Of a DNA stretch of 64,000 bases, positions 35,984 to 47,324 are shown piece after piece. Source of the DNA: Fasciolopsis buskii (lineage: Eukaryota > Platyhelminthes > Trematoda > Plagiorchiida > Fasciolidae); NCBI GenBank assembly GCA_008360955.1, contig LUCM01011238.1, positions 237,475 through 301,474 of the forward strand, given 5' to 3'. Position numbers and translations under genes: made by a program. The notes under the pieces were generated by a model that saw only the letters and a list, made by a program, of their open reading frames with translations, was not told where the DNA came from and ran no database searches. The stretch's first letter is position 1. Every line of letters begins with the position of its first letter.

Positions 35984-38640
35984 ATTCGCCACTGCCGAAA
36001 CGTGGATGACAAAAACAGACCATGTGCCAGGAACAGCGAGACAAAACTTCTGCATTTATCGCCAGGACAGTAACAATGAGTGCCAAAGGGGCGGAGTGAC
36101 CATCCTCATCCGAAAACGGCTGAACCATTTTGGATCCCAGGTCACATTATGCACTACGAAAGTCCAAGTATATCCAGTCATGCTACTAATTCCGTCTAGG
36201 AGGGTCAACGTGGCTTGCTTGTGTAGGGCCCCAGGTACTGACCGGGAGGATGATGAACTGCTCTTAAATGCCCTGAAAATTGTGGTTAAGGAGGTCAGCA
36301 AGGCAATTACCGTTGAGGACTTCAATCTGCCGCGCACAGGCAGGACCTTTGAGACGTGCGCCTTCGGTGAAGCGGATGGTTGTGCTTCAATACATTGCAT
36401 CAGTACATCGGCGAGGAAGAAATCTGGTCATCAGCAGTCACTATTGGACCTTACAATTACAAGCCATATAAATGACGTCATGAAACTCCCGTGTTTATAC
36501 AGGAGTGACCACGTAACAGTGGGAATCACTGTGCTTGCGCTAACCTACGGTTGCCGAAATGGGCAAGGAACTTCAGTAATAAGGACTAGGCTAAGATCCA
36601 AGTCAAGGCAACGTAGTTAACCTGGGACAAAGCAGATGGGGCTGAGGTGTAGGAATTAAGAGAAATAATTAAGGAATCTTTACAAATCCCGCGATATGAA
36701 TTTGCGCCTTTAAGATGTAGGAATCACAAAGCCAAGGTGGGTGATGGAGAGTAGCCATCGCAAAGGCCATTAGGCGGCGAAGTCACTGTGAGAGGGTATA
36801 CAACAAAGTGCAGAATCATCGAAACTGGACAGTGCGCAGAACTTTGGAACAGCAGAGTAAAGTAGATCCGAGGTGAAAAATGCATATATAAGTTTAAGCT
36901 GGCACAATGTGCTAAGTGGCAAGCGAAAAAGTATTGCGCCTACGTGCAGTCAAAAAGCTCGCAGGGATGGTATCGGAGCGCAGAAATTTGGAAGCCAGGG
37001 CATCACGGATTGCCAGAGCGACGCAGAATCACTGGCCAAGTACTTCGGTAGCGTTCACAGGGTTGACAGGAGTAACTCTGGAGATTTTGGTGTTAGATAT
37101 CTGGGAAACTGCTGATAACGAACAAAGGTGTGGATAGGTAACTGGAAATACTAAACCAAAACATGTCTGCTGGGACAGATGATATTCACTCGGCCATTTT
37201 CAAACGATTATTCGGCATCATCGCTGGCCTGGTGTCCAAGCTATTCCAGGCCAGTATAGATCAAGACGAAATATCAAACGAATGGAGGGGTGCAGCGGTT
37301 GTAGCCATACATAATGGAGGACCGACATCTGTCATAGAAAACTTCAGGGTAGTCAGCCTCTCCAGAATTTTAATACGCGCCCACATCTCACAATATATAG
37401 TTCTGCACTCAATGTTCTGCCTAGCTCAGCACGGATTCACGAGAGATAGGTCTTGTTTCACCAACCTCTTATGCTTTCTGGAAGAGGTTATTTGAAGAAT
37501 GGATGAAGGTACCCAAGTTGAAGTATGCTGTTTTGACTTCACCAAGGCGTTTGATTCAGTGAATCATCGCCAACTTCTAATGAAGTTAGAATTATCTGTT
37601 ATGCGAGGGAAGGTATACCAATGGGTGAAGACCTTCTTACCAAGAGGACATTTTGCGTCAGGATAGAAGATAGGTCCTCAGCCAACCTTGGTGTCATGAG
37701 CGGCTTTCCACAAGCGTCCGTGTTAGGGCCACTCTTGTTCCTGCTAATCATAAATGTTCTAACCTCAGCCCCTGAAATCGCCCAACTACTTCGTTGACGA
37801 TATCAAGGTGGTAGGGCCTATGGTGGGGGAGAGGAGACCACAGCAGTGACAAAGGGGTTATCCTACATTGGGCTGACAAGTTTTATCTGCCTCCAAATGC
37901 GAGAAAAAGGCAGTTATTATCCCGAAGCCCCGTGGGCCTCACGGCATCACATGACCAGGGACTGTTTACTGTGAACGTTATTAGCAGCGTAAAAGACCTT
38001 TGGATAATCATCACGTTAGATTTTAAATGGACATACCAGTGTGCCGCGGGAGTCCAGTAGGTTAGATGTGAACTGTTTAGGTTGAAGTCAGCCTTGGCCT
38101 GCCGTAAACCGGAGGTGTTCATACCCCTGTACAAGGCCATAGTACGACCTCACTCGGAATACTGTGCGCATGCCTGGTCCTCTTTTTTCACATAGGATGC
38201 CTTCTGTCTTGAACACGCAGTGATTGGCCACGATAATGACTAAGAGGTAGGGTGAAAAATCCTGCGATCAACGACTCTGTGGCTTAGATCTCTTCTCTTT
38301 GAACAGAAGGAGGAGCCGAATTGACCTGATGGAGACCATTAAAATCGTGAACGGCTTGTCGGGTCTTATCCCAAATGCCTTTTTTCAGTCAAATGCAGTC
38401 ACTTTTATACTCCCACACATATGGGCGTGGGAGCAAGCCGGCAAAATCACGATCCAGGCTGTTAGTTAGGTCGCAATTCATTAGTACCAGATTCGTAAAT
38501 GTATGGAACCGACGGCCTGGGGACTCGGTAACCATGCAGACCATGGTTCCGTTTAAGCAGGTGTTGGATCGAAACTGGGATGTGGGGTGTCCTGAAGTGA
38601 GACAATAAGGAGTAAATTGTCGGTAAGCTTTCCATTGTCT
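35700..38640 (+). pseudogene. CR1-like LINE, ORF2 (endonuclease and reverse transcriptase, degenerate)
   Basis: Endonuclease at about 35850-36600: LYANVFIARNK, AETWM, RGGVTILI, CLCRAPGTD, VEDFNLPR (normally GDFNLP), LLDLTITSHINDV and RSDHVTV (SDH box). Reverse transcriptase at 37150-37850: AGTDDIHSAIFK, GAAVVAIHNGG, IENFRVVSL, AQHGFTRDRSCFTNLL, CCFDFTKAFDSVNHRQLL (motif A), SGFPQASVLGPLLF (motif B) and YFVDDIKVVG at 37787-37810, where both catalytic aspartates survive. Then RPHSEYCAHAWSSF and the C-terminal FVNVWNRRPGDS..FKQVLDRNW ending at 38608. At least four frameshifts and several stops make it inactive. A TA microsatellite has grown inside the endonuclease. Confidence 0.85.
35933..35975. 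repeat. TA dinucleotide microsatellite inside the LINE
   Basis: About 20 TA units between endonuclease blocks of the plus-strand LINE, which yields an Ile-Tyr run in translation. It expanded after or during decay of the element. Confidence 0.95.
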
Positions 38641-41600
38641 ATCCACCATCCTTGAGTCGAAATGCCAACGCCATCACGCTATGATGTTTTGTTTTCTGCT
38701 TTTTTGGCGAGACCCATTGAATTTAATCTGGAAGAGCTGAATTTCCAACCGGAGTGTACACAATCTAAAGAATTCTGGGCACTCGAATGCCGCGGACCGA
38801 AACTCGTCCTGTGAAAACCTAACTGAACCGACGTCGAAAGTGCTCAAAACGCATATTAGGTTCTTCTACAAATTTTTATTTCGTGCTTACACCTCAGGGT
38901 GGAAATAAAATAACCCACTACACCATCAGATATATCTGGAATTATGGAACTCGGACAAAAATATCATATTGGAATTCGCAGATCTACGCTGATAACTAAA
39001 AAGAAGACAACTAGATGTCTAATGAAAATTAGGCTGGTCATATCAGGACTCGACGATGTTGTTTTAGAAGTGACGTGGACCCCTCATACACCCATAGTGA
39101 CTGTGTTCAATATCATATGACATTTAACGACTACAAGGGATCTGTGGTCAAGCGAAGCAGCCTTGGTCCATTCTTCTGCTAGGCGAAAGATTTTTGAAGT
39201 ATCACCTGAGGTCAGCTTCTCTATATCAACGTACTTAATCCCATTCTCATCGCTGCTTATTTCTTGGCACATAGCATACAACGAGTCAAACAAACGGCAA
39301 GACAGCAATTCCGGGCCATAAGAGTTGCTGCTGGCTGATGGTAATATCGGACAATGAACTGCAACCCTCCTTCTCGCTCGAAAACATTATCTGTCAACAT
39401 CCAGGTCGTAATTTGAACCAAATACCTTGCCTTGGTATTCGTGTATTGACATAATATCTCTTTCATAACGTGTTTCCTTATTTGGAATAAATCCCATTTC
39501 TATCTAATGGACTTTTAATGTGCAATGTCTGGGATCTGATTCTGGGGCAGAAACGAGGTATCGGATGAGTTTCGGCTTATCCATTTGCTAAATAACATCG
39601 AAACATATGGCTAATCGCTCCAAAGGTTCGCCAGTTTCCGCAGAATAATAGAAATGCTTTCTTAATTATCTTGTTTTTCTTGGTGTCCTGTACGGTCCGG
39701 AACAAGATTATATAAAGCTTGCTTAATGAGTTTTGGAAAGACCTAAATGTATTCACGCTTAAAGTGAAACAACGAGCTAGTGTAACAAGGGTAAAAAAGG
39801 ATTAGAACGGTTTGAGTATTCTCTTTGTCCGTAGTGACGGGCTGACTGTTGGAGTGGTAACTAGAGCCGGGAAAAAAGTAAAAGGGATAATTTACCAACG
39901 TACTAGAAGGCATCCATCTGGGTTTCGCGGTCTGTTCTAAGTCTCAAAAAGGAGAGGTGGACCAAGAAACGTTTCGCAGACTAATTCATAAAGCATTCTA
40001 TTATTTCATCTATGCTTATTGTACATTAAAACAAATGTCTGTGAGGCAAATATTACAGTCATAAACTCACCGGAACTATTAGACACCATAACAGTTGTGA
40101 TTCCTGTCGAAGTGGCGAAGAATATTAATGATAATTACAAAGATTTTCACGACTGAAAGTTAAGCAGATCAGCAGAAATGATAAGTGAGTATCTCGAGCG
40201 TCTGAAAGTGGTACCAAACAAGTTATCAACCTGCGTACTCAAACGACATTTTGTTCGGCAGATTTCAAAGCGTGTGCACTCGCTTAACATATCGATCAGA
40301 AATTTAAATAATTTGGGCCTTCTGCCGGATGCATGTGAATTATGGTTTCTGAAGCGAGTGTCACTTACCAAAAATGTTAGTTGCAATTAAAATCACTGTT
40401 TCAATAGGTGACTTTTTTCCAGACTAGATTAACTTTCATCCGAGAAAAGTTTCCATTCTTCTGAGTTATTTTCAGACTAAGTGCAAGCTTACGCAGTCGA
40501 TATCATTGAATTGCGAAACTGTAACTCCTTTCCTTCCACTGAGTAGCCTCGAAAGGACAAATGAACAAATTCCTCTATACCGAATGACAAGATGAGAACA
40601 AAAATAGTACGGATGGACGCAAATTCAACTGATGTTTAGAAGAAGCGTAGAGATTCATGTATGCTCAGACGTACGCATAAAATGGAGCTCCGGGAGCAGA
40701 TATCCGAAGTCACAATTTAATTTAATTCGAACTGTTGAAGTCATATATCAAATCCATTTGGAGCTAATAAAGCCGGACAATGAATGGATACAGTTATGTA
40801 CAGACTGCTTGCAGTTGGCAACAGCAAGACCACCGAGTGAGAACAGGCCACTGTATCTAGGCTGTCAAACTAGGCCAAGTGTCCTTTATTTGGATGAACA
40901 ACGAAGCTTTATACTGGATATCGTGATTAGCGAAATAAAATCTCGTTTCTTATAGATGCAGTACAACCAAACTAATCATCAAGGAGTTTGCATAGGTGTT
41001 TTGATATTGCTATATTTTCCTAAGTGTTAGATTGAACGATATGTCGAAAGCCAGTAAGCCTTGCGATTTACAATAACTGTTGCTTATTTCCTACTGTGTC
41101 GAATATCAGAACCAATTCAGGAATCAACTTGCATTAATGGATTAGAGTCGGATTTTGGGGTTTTATCGTCAAACTATCCCTAACCAAATGAAACAAACAT
41201 TCAACAGCACAAATATATTTCAATTTTTTGGCATATGAATCTACGCAAGCGATCCAGTCACGTTGTTTCAGTGGACAGATAAAAATAGTTAACAGATTTT
41301 CCCACAAATTCTTCTTAACAAACATGATTTCTGTTATTTTCAGGTTTATCAACCATGACTAGAAACACCTATACCACAGAGAGTTTACCTCGTAGCCCCT
41401 TCATAATGCCTATTGAGGAGAATTTCCGAGAGCAAAATATTGAATATAGGAAACGTAGCTGCTGTGAGTAAAGTTGGAAGGAGGTTCAACTTCTTAGAAT
41501 GTGACTTTTATGTCAAGGAAGAGGATGATCTGGGCATTCCAGTCTGTCGTCCCTCAGTCAGGGATTTCTGTTAGGCAGGATCAATTTAGTCCAAAGTAGC

Positions 41601-43779
41601 CCTAATTAAACACCAATCATTTGGCGCATATGGAGATATTTCGTAACCACCGAAGATAAAAGCGAATAGGAACATTGGGAAAAGGATACACTGACAATCC
41701 TGTTCTCCGCGCTTGATTTTTATGCTTGCACTGCTTCATCGGATGTACTAACCTAGTACTCAAAATGGAGGAATAACGCTCCCAACAGGTCTAACCATCT
41801 TCAGGCTAAGTATCATAGTTCTGAATGTGTGGTAAAAAATTGGAAAGATGCAAATGTTTCTGCATATTAAGTCCCATGCTGAATAAAAACCGCGCCATTA
41901 CACAAACTTGTTTCTGTTGTCCACTTTGAGTTACCCTGACATTTGGGCAGGATTTTGAACAGGGACATCTGGAAATAAATAAAGGTTGCTCGCAGATAAT
42001 AAATCGGCCTAACTCCTTGCATGATATAATTTCATTAGATATTAGAAATTACACCTTGTAGATAGGAGTAAATAGCTAGACCACAACATTTAAAATACTA
42101 TCATCCTGTCAGTCTGGTTGCCTGATTACTCGCAATCCCTGTTCCATACAGTCATGTCTGAATGGGATGAAGCATCAGCCACAAGGCTATCGAAACGTTT
42201 TATCGGTGATTTACATAGAGATGCAATCGACGTGTCGAATTTATATGGACGACTAACTCTCGTTTTTGGTCGGTGCATGCGATAATGTTTTCACCTTATG
42301 TGCTTAAAATGCTTTATTGTAAGGTAAATTGCAAATAGTTCAGACAGCCGCAGCATTCGAGGCAAAAGCGCGGGGTAATGAGCCGCAACATTAACAGTCT
42401 GCCGTACTTCACCCGAGGTCACTTCAAGGACATCTCTTCTCAGATTGAGGACAGCGGTTTGGTCAGCCTTTGAGTGTACCAGAAAAGGAGACATGCTGGA
42501 CTGTTTGTAGTGCTGTTTTAGTTTCGGGGTTATGAAAATTTTCTAAGATCCCCTCTTGAAAATTTCTGTGAATGATTGCAAGATCTTGGAATTTTGAAAG
42601 ACTGGTTTTGGAAAGTCGGAAATATCGTTTAGTCTGCTCAGCAGCTGACTTGTACATTCAAAGTCAAGCAGGTGATCACGAAGACCGATGAATCGAAAGT
42701 CGTGACGCATTTGGAAGAGCCAATCGAGGTACCACAATATCGGAAGCCCTGGAAGACAAGATGCAAATACTCACAGCGTTTTTGCCCGTTCTGGGGGTGA
42801 GGACGCCGTCAGTGGACAAATTTAAGGACCTAATCATACAGCTTCGGAAAGTTTTAGTTCTCTTACTCAGCCCACAGTCATGCAGAGGAATTCACAATAG
42901 TCAACCTCTGGAATAATAAATCCAGATCAAGCCTCGAGCATATCACTTTTTTCAGGGGTTACTGAAGAATCCGCGAATTTGTGATTTAGAATGATACTCC
43001 AGCACATTCGTATTGTTAATTGAACGATAATCCTTACGCAGGTTCCAGCTAATTTCGGCTTTCATAACCACGTGGAATGGGAAGGTCTATATACCAAGTA
43101 ATTAGTAAAGTATTCTTAGTGTGCATAGTCATTCAACTTCTGTTTTGGTCATAGAAAACTTCTCACGTAAAGTCTTCATGGGTGCCCTTCATCGAGAGCC
43201 CTTGGTCAGTGGTTACGTTTGAGATAGATACTAACAATACGAATGGCCATCAGGGGCCTTCTTCTAAACGATTTTGGACATGAATCGAGAAAGCTACAAA
43301 CTAACTGTTAGAAAACAACATTCACCTTGTATGTTAGGTGGGTAATTTATTCCGTCGCTTCCGGGACAGAATCGGTACTTAGTTTTTGGGAACGTCGTTA
43401 AGTGCTCGTAACATTAGCTCCAAACATGTCGGCCGTTTCAGCTGGTTCTTATATGCACATTTTTTTTCGAAAGATCAGAGAACTGAGCACCAGTGTTATT
43501 TGGACCACCATTAGCATCCAATGGAGGGCAAGTCCATTTATTAATGGTAACCATGCCTTGTGGAAGGCTTTTCGTTAGCCATTCTTCAGCGAGTCCAAGC
43601 ACCGAAACATTGTGGGTGGGTGAAAGAACAAAACAGCTCCCGGGTTCGCATTTATTATTGCCCATTAGATTTACGTTCCCGGTACTCTCTTATCCCGTCA
43701 TATATGGACTGGTGTTATAGCCCATAAAGCATTGTTTCAGCGCTTGGTTCTTGCATTTAAACGTAGAAAGACTTCGGCC
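38641..43779. other. Long region without a supported gene
   Basis: Frames that look somewhat protein-like but unrecognised: 39084-39400 (-, ending ..KYVDIEKLTSGDTSK..), 40178-40390 (+), 40632-40955 (+) and 43438-43690 (-, ..FVLSPTHNVSVLGLAEEW..). None can be joined by splice sites with confidence. No repeats were noticed apart from the R2 copy that follows. Confidence 0.4.
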
Positions 43780-43995
43780 ACAAATCCTCAGTCGAGTCTA
43801 TCTCACAGCCGCTATCTCCAGCCCCCGCCAAATCTACTGAGAAAACTAGGTCCCTTAGATAAAACATCCCTTTATTAATCAAATCGGGTCTATTATATTG
43901 GGCCTCAGTGATCGATCAGTTAGCCAACTAATTAAGCCCATCGTTATTAACTGACCCCGTCAGGCGGTTCTTTTGCTCAGTTGATCTCTTGACCT
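43780..43995 (+). repeat. Dispersed repeat family R2, copy 2
   Basis: Diverged counterpart of 8519-8745 in the same orientation; shared blocks are listed under copy 1. Confidence 0.55.
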
Positions 43996-45228
43996 AACCA
44001 GCCCGATGTCACCTCACTTGTGTTGACCTTTGATTAAGGTAATGGACATGACGATTCATCATTCACTATCCTTACAGGTGGAATGCTGTATTTCCTTGAC
44101 GAACGCTTTGATCAAACCCTTGATATCCCAATTTGTGCGCTTTATTTTTCCGTTTCATCCGGAGTGATATACTATTTTCTTTGTTTGCTGGTTTGTAAGA
44201 GCACGCAAGGTTCTTGTATGGTGCTGCACTCAAAATTTCCACCACGTTTGTTCACTCCAAAATCGATCCTGTCTTTGAGCAAAATCCCCTTTGGTTGACA
44301 GATGATGTTTCATCTTTCTTTTTGAATGACTCAAAGGCGATTCCATGTGTAACATAAGAATTTAATATTTGTGAATAACGTATCAACACGTTGCCGATTG
44401 TCATTTCCTATTTTATTGATAACTGGGATCTTGAAAATGTCCTATAGGTTACTAGCGCGATTTTCATGAAATGATTCTCACTTCCTCGGACGTTTCAGTC
44501 CACATGCTCCACCCTAGGTGACAGTGCATGAGGCACCAGGAGCGAAATCTATGGGTGTGGACGACTGTCTAAATCTGTAAAAACCGCAGCCGAGGATTTG
44601 AAACAAAAAAGGAGACACTCGAAGTGAATGAGAGGATTCACACATTGGACATTGTGTGGTGACACGATCCGTAGACCACAAGGCATAGAAACTCGAGACC
44701 CAGGATCTGAGGTGATAGCTCACCAGCCACTGTGTTGACACAAGTTTGTGTTTAAAAAATGATAAACAATCCTCACGCACGCCACCGATTGCTTACGGCT
44801 ACGTTTACGTTGATAAATTCACGTGACTTGGTCGACGGTGTGACAGAGATGGGAAAAGTTTCCTACTCCCAACATCTTGACTGCGTGTAAAATTCAACAT
44901 GTACCCTACGGCCTGGTTAACACAGAGAAGCGAGCCTTTGTTAAACTAAGCAAACAATTTTATTGTCTGCTGCAATTAATCAGTGAACCAGTTTATCATT
45001 ATATGGTCGACAGAATGGCAACTTTTAGGGGGCAACTGAGGTCAATTTTTTCTATTTCATTATCACTCCTGAGACTGATAAACCAGATGGAGTAGCTGAA
45101 GCATGCACTTCTCGTACGCACAAACGGACTTTAACTGTTTGCATCTTTCTCCGAAGCGGATCATCCTCGGAAAGAGTCGAACTAGTCAAGACATGACATG
45201 GAAAATGATATTCAAAGGTTAACCGGAC
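43996..45228. other. No supported gene
   Basis: An 88-codon frame at 44514-44780 (-) and a 72-codon frame at 44877-45095 (+) are unrecognised. Upstream exons of the gene starting near 45.2 kb may lie here. Confidence 0.4.
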
Positions 45229-46394
45229 GGCTGGACCGGGGAAGGCGACCTAGATTTCCCAGTTGAGATTCATGACATCTTCCACCATGATGGATGGAGA
45301 CATCAGGGGATACGGTTAATTACCGCAGTTACTGATCATCCTGAATTCGAACATTCATTCCAGATAGGTGAGTTCCTACTCATTGCTTTCTGCACACTTA
45401 CTGACTTAATTTCGACCAAAACTGATATAAATGATTCACGAATATAAACTAATTTCAACCAAAATGATCTGGAGATATAGTTAGCAAAACCACGTTAAAA
45501 ATACATTATACTTACTCGCTTTTTAGGGCACCGAGACAAGTAGTGCAAGTAAATTTATCATGTGCACATTGGGTACAGTCAATTTTAGGTGGGCTTTACT
45601 AAAGCTAATTTAAATTTCTGGATGGCAAATACTGAACTCAATAGATTGGGAATATTACACCCCACAATGAAAGTTTCATATCTTCTTTTAAGTTTATGTA
45701 GTTTTCTTGCTTGCATTTATCACAGGAACCCGCTTTTTGCCAGACGATGAAGTGGAGTCCTTGGGCTCCGGTGAAAAATATGAAATTCGACCACGACCTT
45801 TTCCACATAGCCTTATCGACTCGTCTTACATTTGCTTGATGCGGTCATTGGGCTTCGAAAGGTTAAAAGGATCTTAGACAGCATTATTATGAGAGTCCAA
45901 ATCACATCTCGTATGATATTCTTCTATTTTCGTTTCACAGCGGTCACTAGCTTAGTTTCCGTTGTTTGTTTCTTGAATCTCCTTATCATCGATCCATTAG
46001 GATTTGCCACTTGGTCTCGGAAGGACTGAGGTCAGAGCTGCATGCTGCCAGCGGCATAATCGTGGTCCCGACGAACAGTATCAAACCTCAGCTTGTATTA
46101 GGCTTGTGAACTGCTACATTATTTTGTTAGGACAGGATATCCAATCGAAGAGTTTTGAGCCATTAATGATGGAGTATTATGATCCCGGTTTCGGATGGAT
46201 GCATTACTTACTGACATCTATTACTGATTACCCAGATAAAACGTTTCTGGTTCTCAATTCACGTCAATCACCATCTCTCACGAAAGGTTCATCTGTCTAA
46301 ATATCATTACTGTGTTGAGTACAAACCCCTTGATCCGTCCATGCTGCTCGAATTTTCGCCGAAGGCATTCCATTTTCTATTTCTACCTAAATAA
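45229..46394 (+). CDS. Candidate five-exon gene with tiny introns (5' end open)
   Basis: Phase-consistent chain: exon A about 45229-45367 (donor ATAG/GTGAGT), exon B 45726-45861 (acceptor TTTATCACAG, donor AAAG/GTTAAA), exon C 46001-46094 (acceptor GATCCATTAG), exon D 46136-46249, exon E 46287-46394 (stop TAA). The last two introns are 41 and 37 nt. Product landmarks in order: FPVEIHDIFHHDGW, LITAVTDHPEFEHSFQIG, RFLPDDEVESLGSGEKYEIR, HLVSEGLRSELHAASGIIVV, MEYYDPGFGWMHYLLTSI, CVEYKPLDPSMLLEFSPK. The composition is acidic and balanced, unlike the surrounding chance frames. I do not recognise the family. An in-frame TAA just left of exon A means another exon must supply the start, or the gene is broken there. 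It could instead be a decayed gene whose frameshifts I have read as introns. Confidence 0.4.
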
Positions 46395-47160
46395 TGATCA
46401 TTTGCTCTTGCATTCGAACTGCGGGACAAAGGTTTTGTGAAGTTCAAACTCGAATATTTATTCCACGAAGCTTCCGGCTGTCGTACAATTTGTATACAAG
46501 GGTGCGCTTTATTTTGCCTCGGCTTCAATCAGATTACCCCGATGAAATTCAGCAAACGAACCGACGAATATATCAAAAAGAAATCTTCAGTGTCACCGAA
46601 CAGTCAAATGATTGTTTTATTTACATATGATTAAAGTAAGCTGTGGGTATCCGTGCGTTGTACTTTTGGAAAATAGTTGATTTCGGCTGCTATTCTGGAA
46701 AAGTGGGTAGCAGTTAAAAACACGTGGTGTCTTGATTTTGTGAATCAGATGGTCAAATGTGAGAAGCCACATCACTTCTCTCATCGCTCAAGATGGTATG
46801 TTTCAGAACACAGACGATATTTTGATGAGCGTGATGACTATTCACACGGATTTAGTCCATTTTCGCGTTGCTTAGACAAGATACAGCGTGTGGTAATTTT
46901 CATTTTAAGGCAGAGTTCATATTTACTCCATACGATAGGGGATATTCCAGCCTACCGTCATCAGGTTCTTGGTTGCATGCTGGACTGATCGAGGTGCTGC
47001 GTCCGGAGACTCTCTCCAACTGCCTGATTTCACTGTTTTTCGTGCTGGTTCTGTCAGAAGTAAACATATGGTCTTCAGGGATTGTGGTCGGTTACTTTCC
47101 GATGATCAATCTACTGGAATATTTGAGACACGTTTTTCCCTGGGCCGCTTGAACTATTGA
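46395..47160 (+). other. Possible further exons or a related remnant
   Basis: Open, protein-like frames continue on the plus strand: ..CEVQTRIFIPRSFRLSYN.. (46430-46500), ..VKCEKPHHFSHRSRWYVSE.. (46750-46810) and ..IFTPYDRGYSSLPSSGSWL.. (46915-46985), then either a hydrophobic frame or RSKHMVFRDCGRLLSDD to 47157. They could be exons of the 45.2-kb gene or of a neighbour, but I cannot chain them without forcing splice sites. Confidence 0.3.
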
Positions 47161-47314
47161 ATGATTTAGTGGGTTTACTAGTCCCTCAGATAAGGAAGTC
47201 CCAATAGGATCTAGTATTAATTGATTGTGACTTCCCGCAAATAATTGATTTCAATTATTTTTAGTGAAATTGACTATATAATCAATATCTATCATCAGTG
47301 TGCCAAACGTAGTT

Positions 47315-47324
47315 GGGGGGGGGG
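47315..47324 (+). repeat. Homopolymer G run
   Basis: Ten G in a row; a likely site of sequencing error or length polymorphism. Confidence 0.9.
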
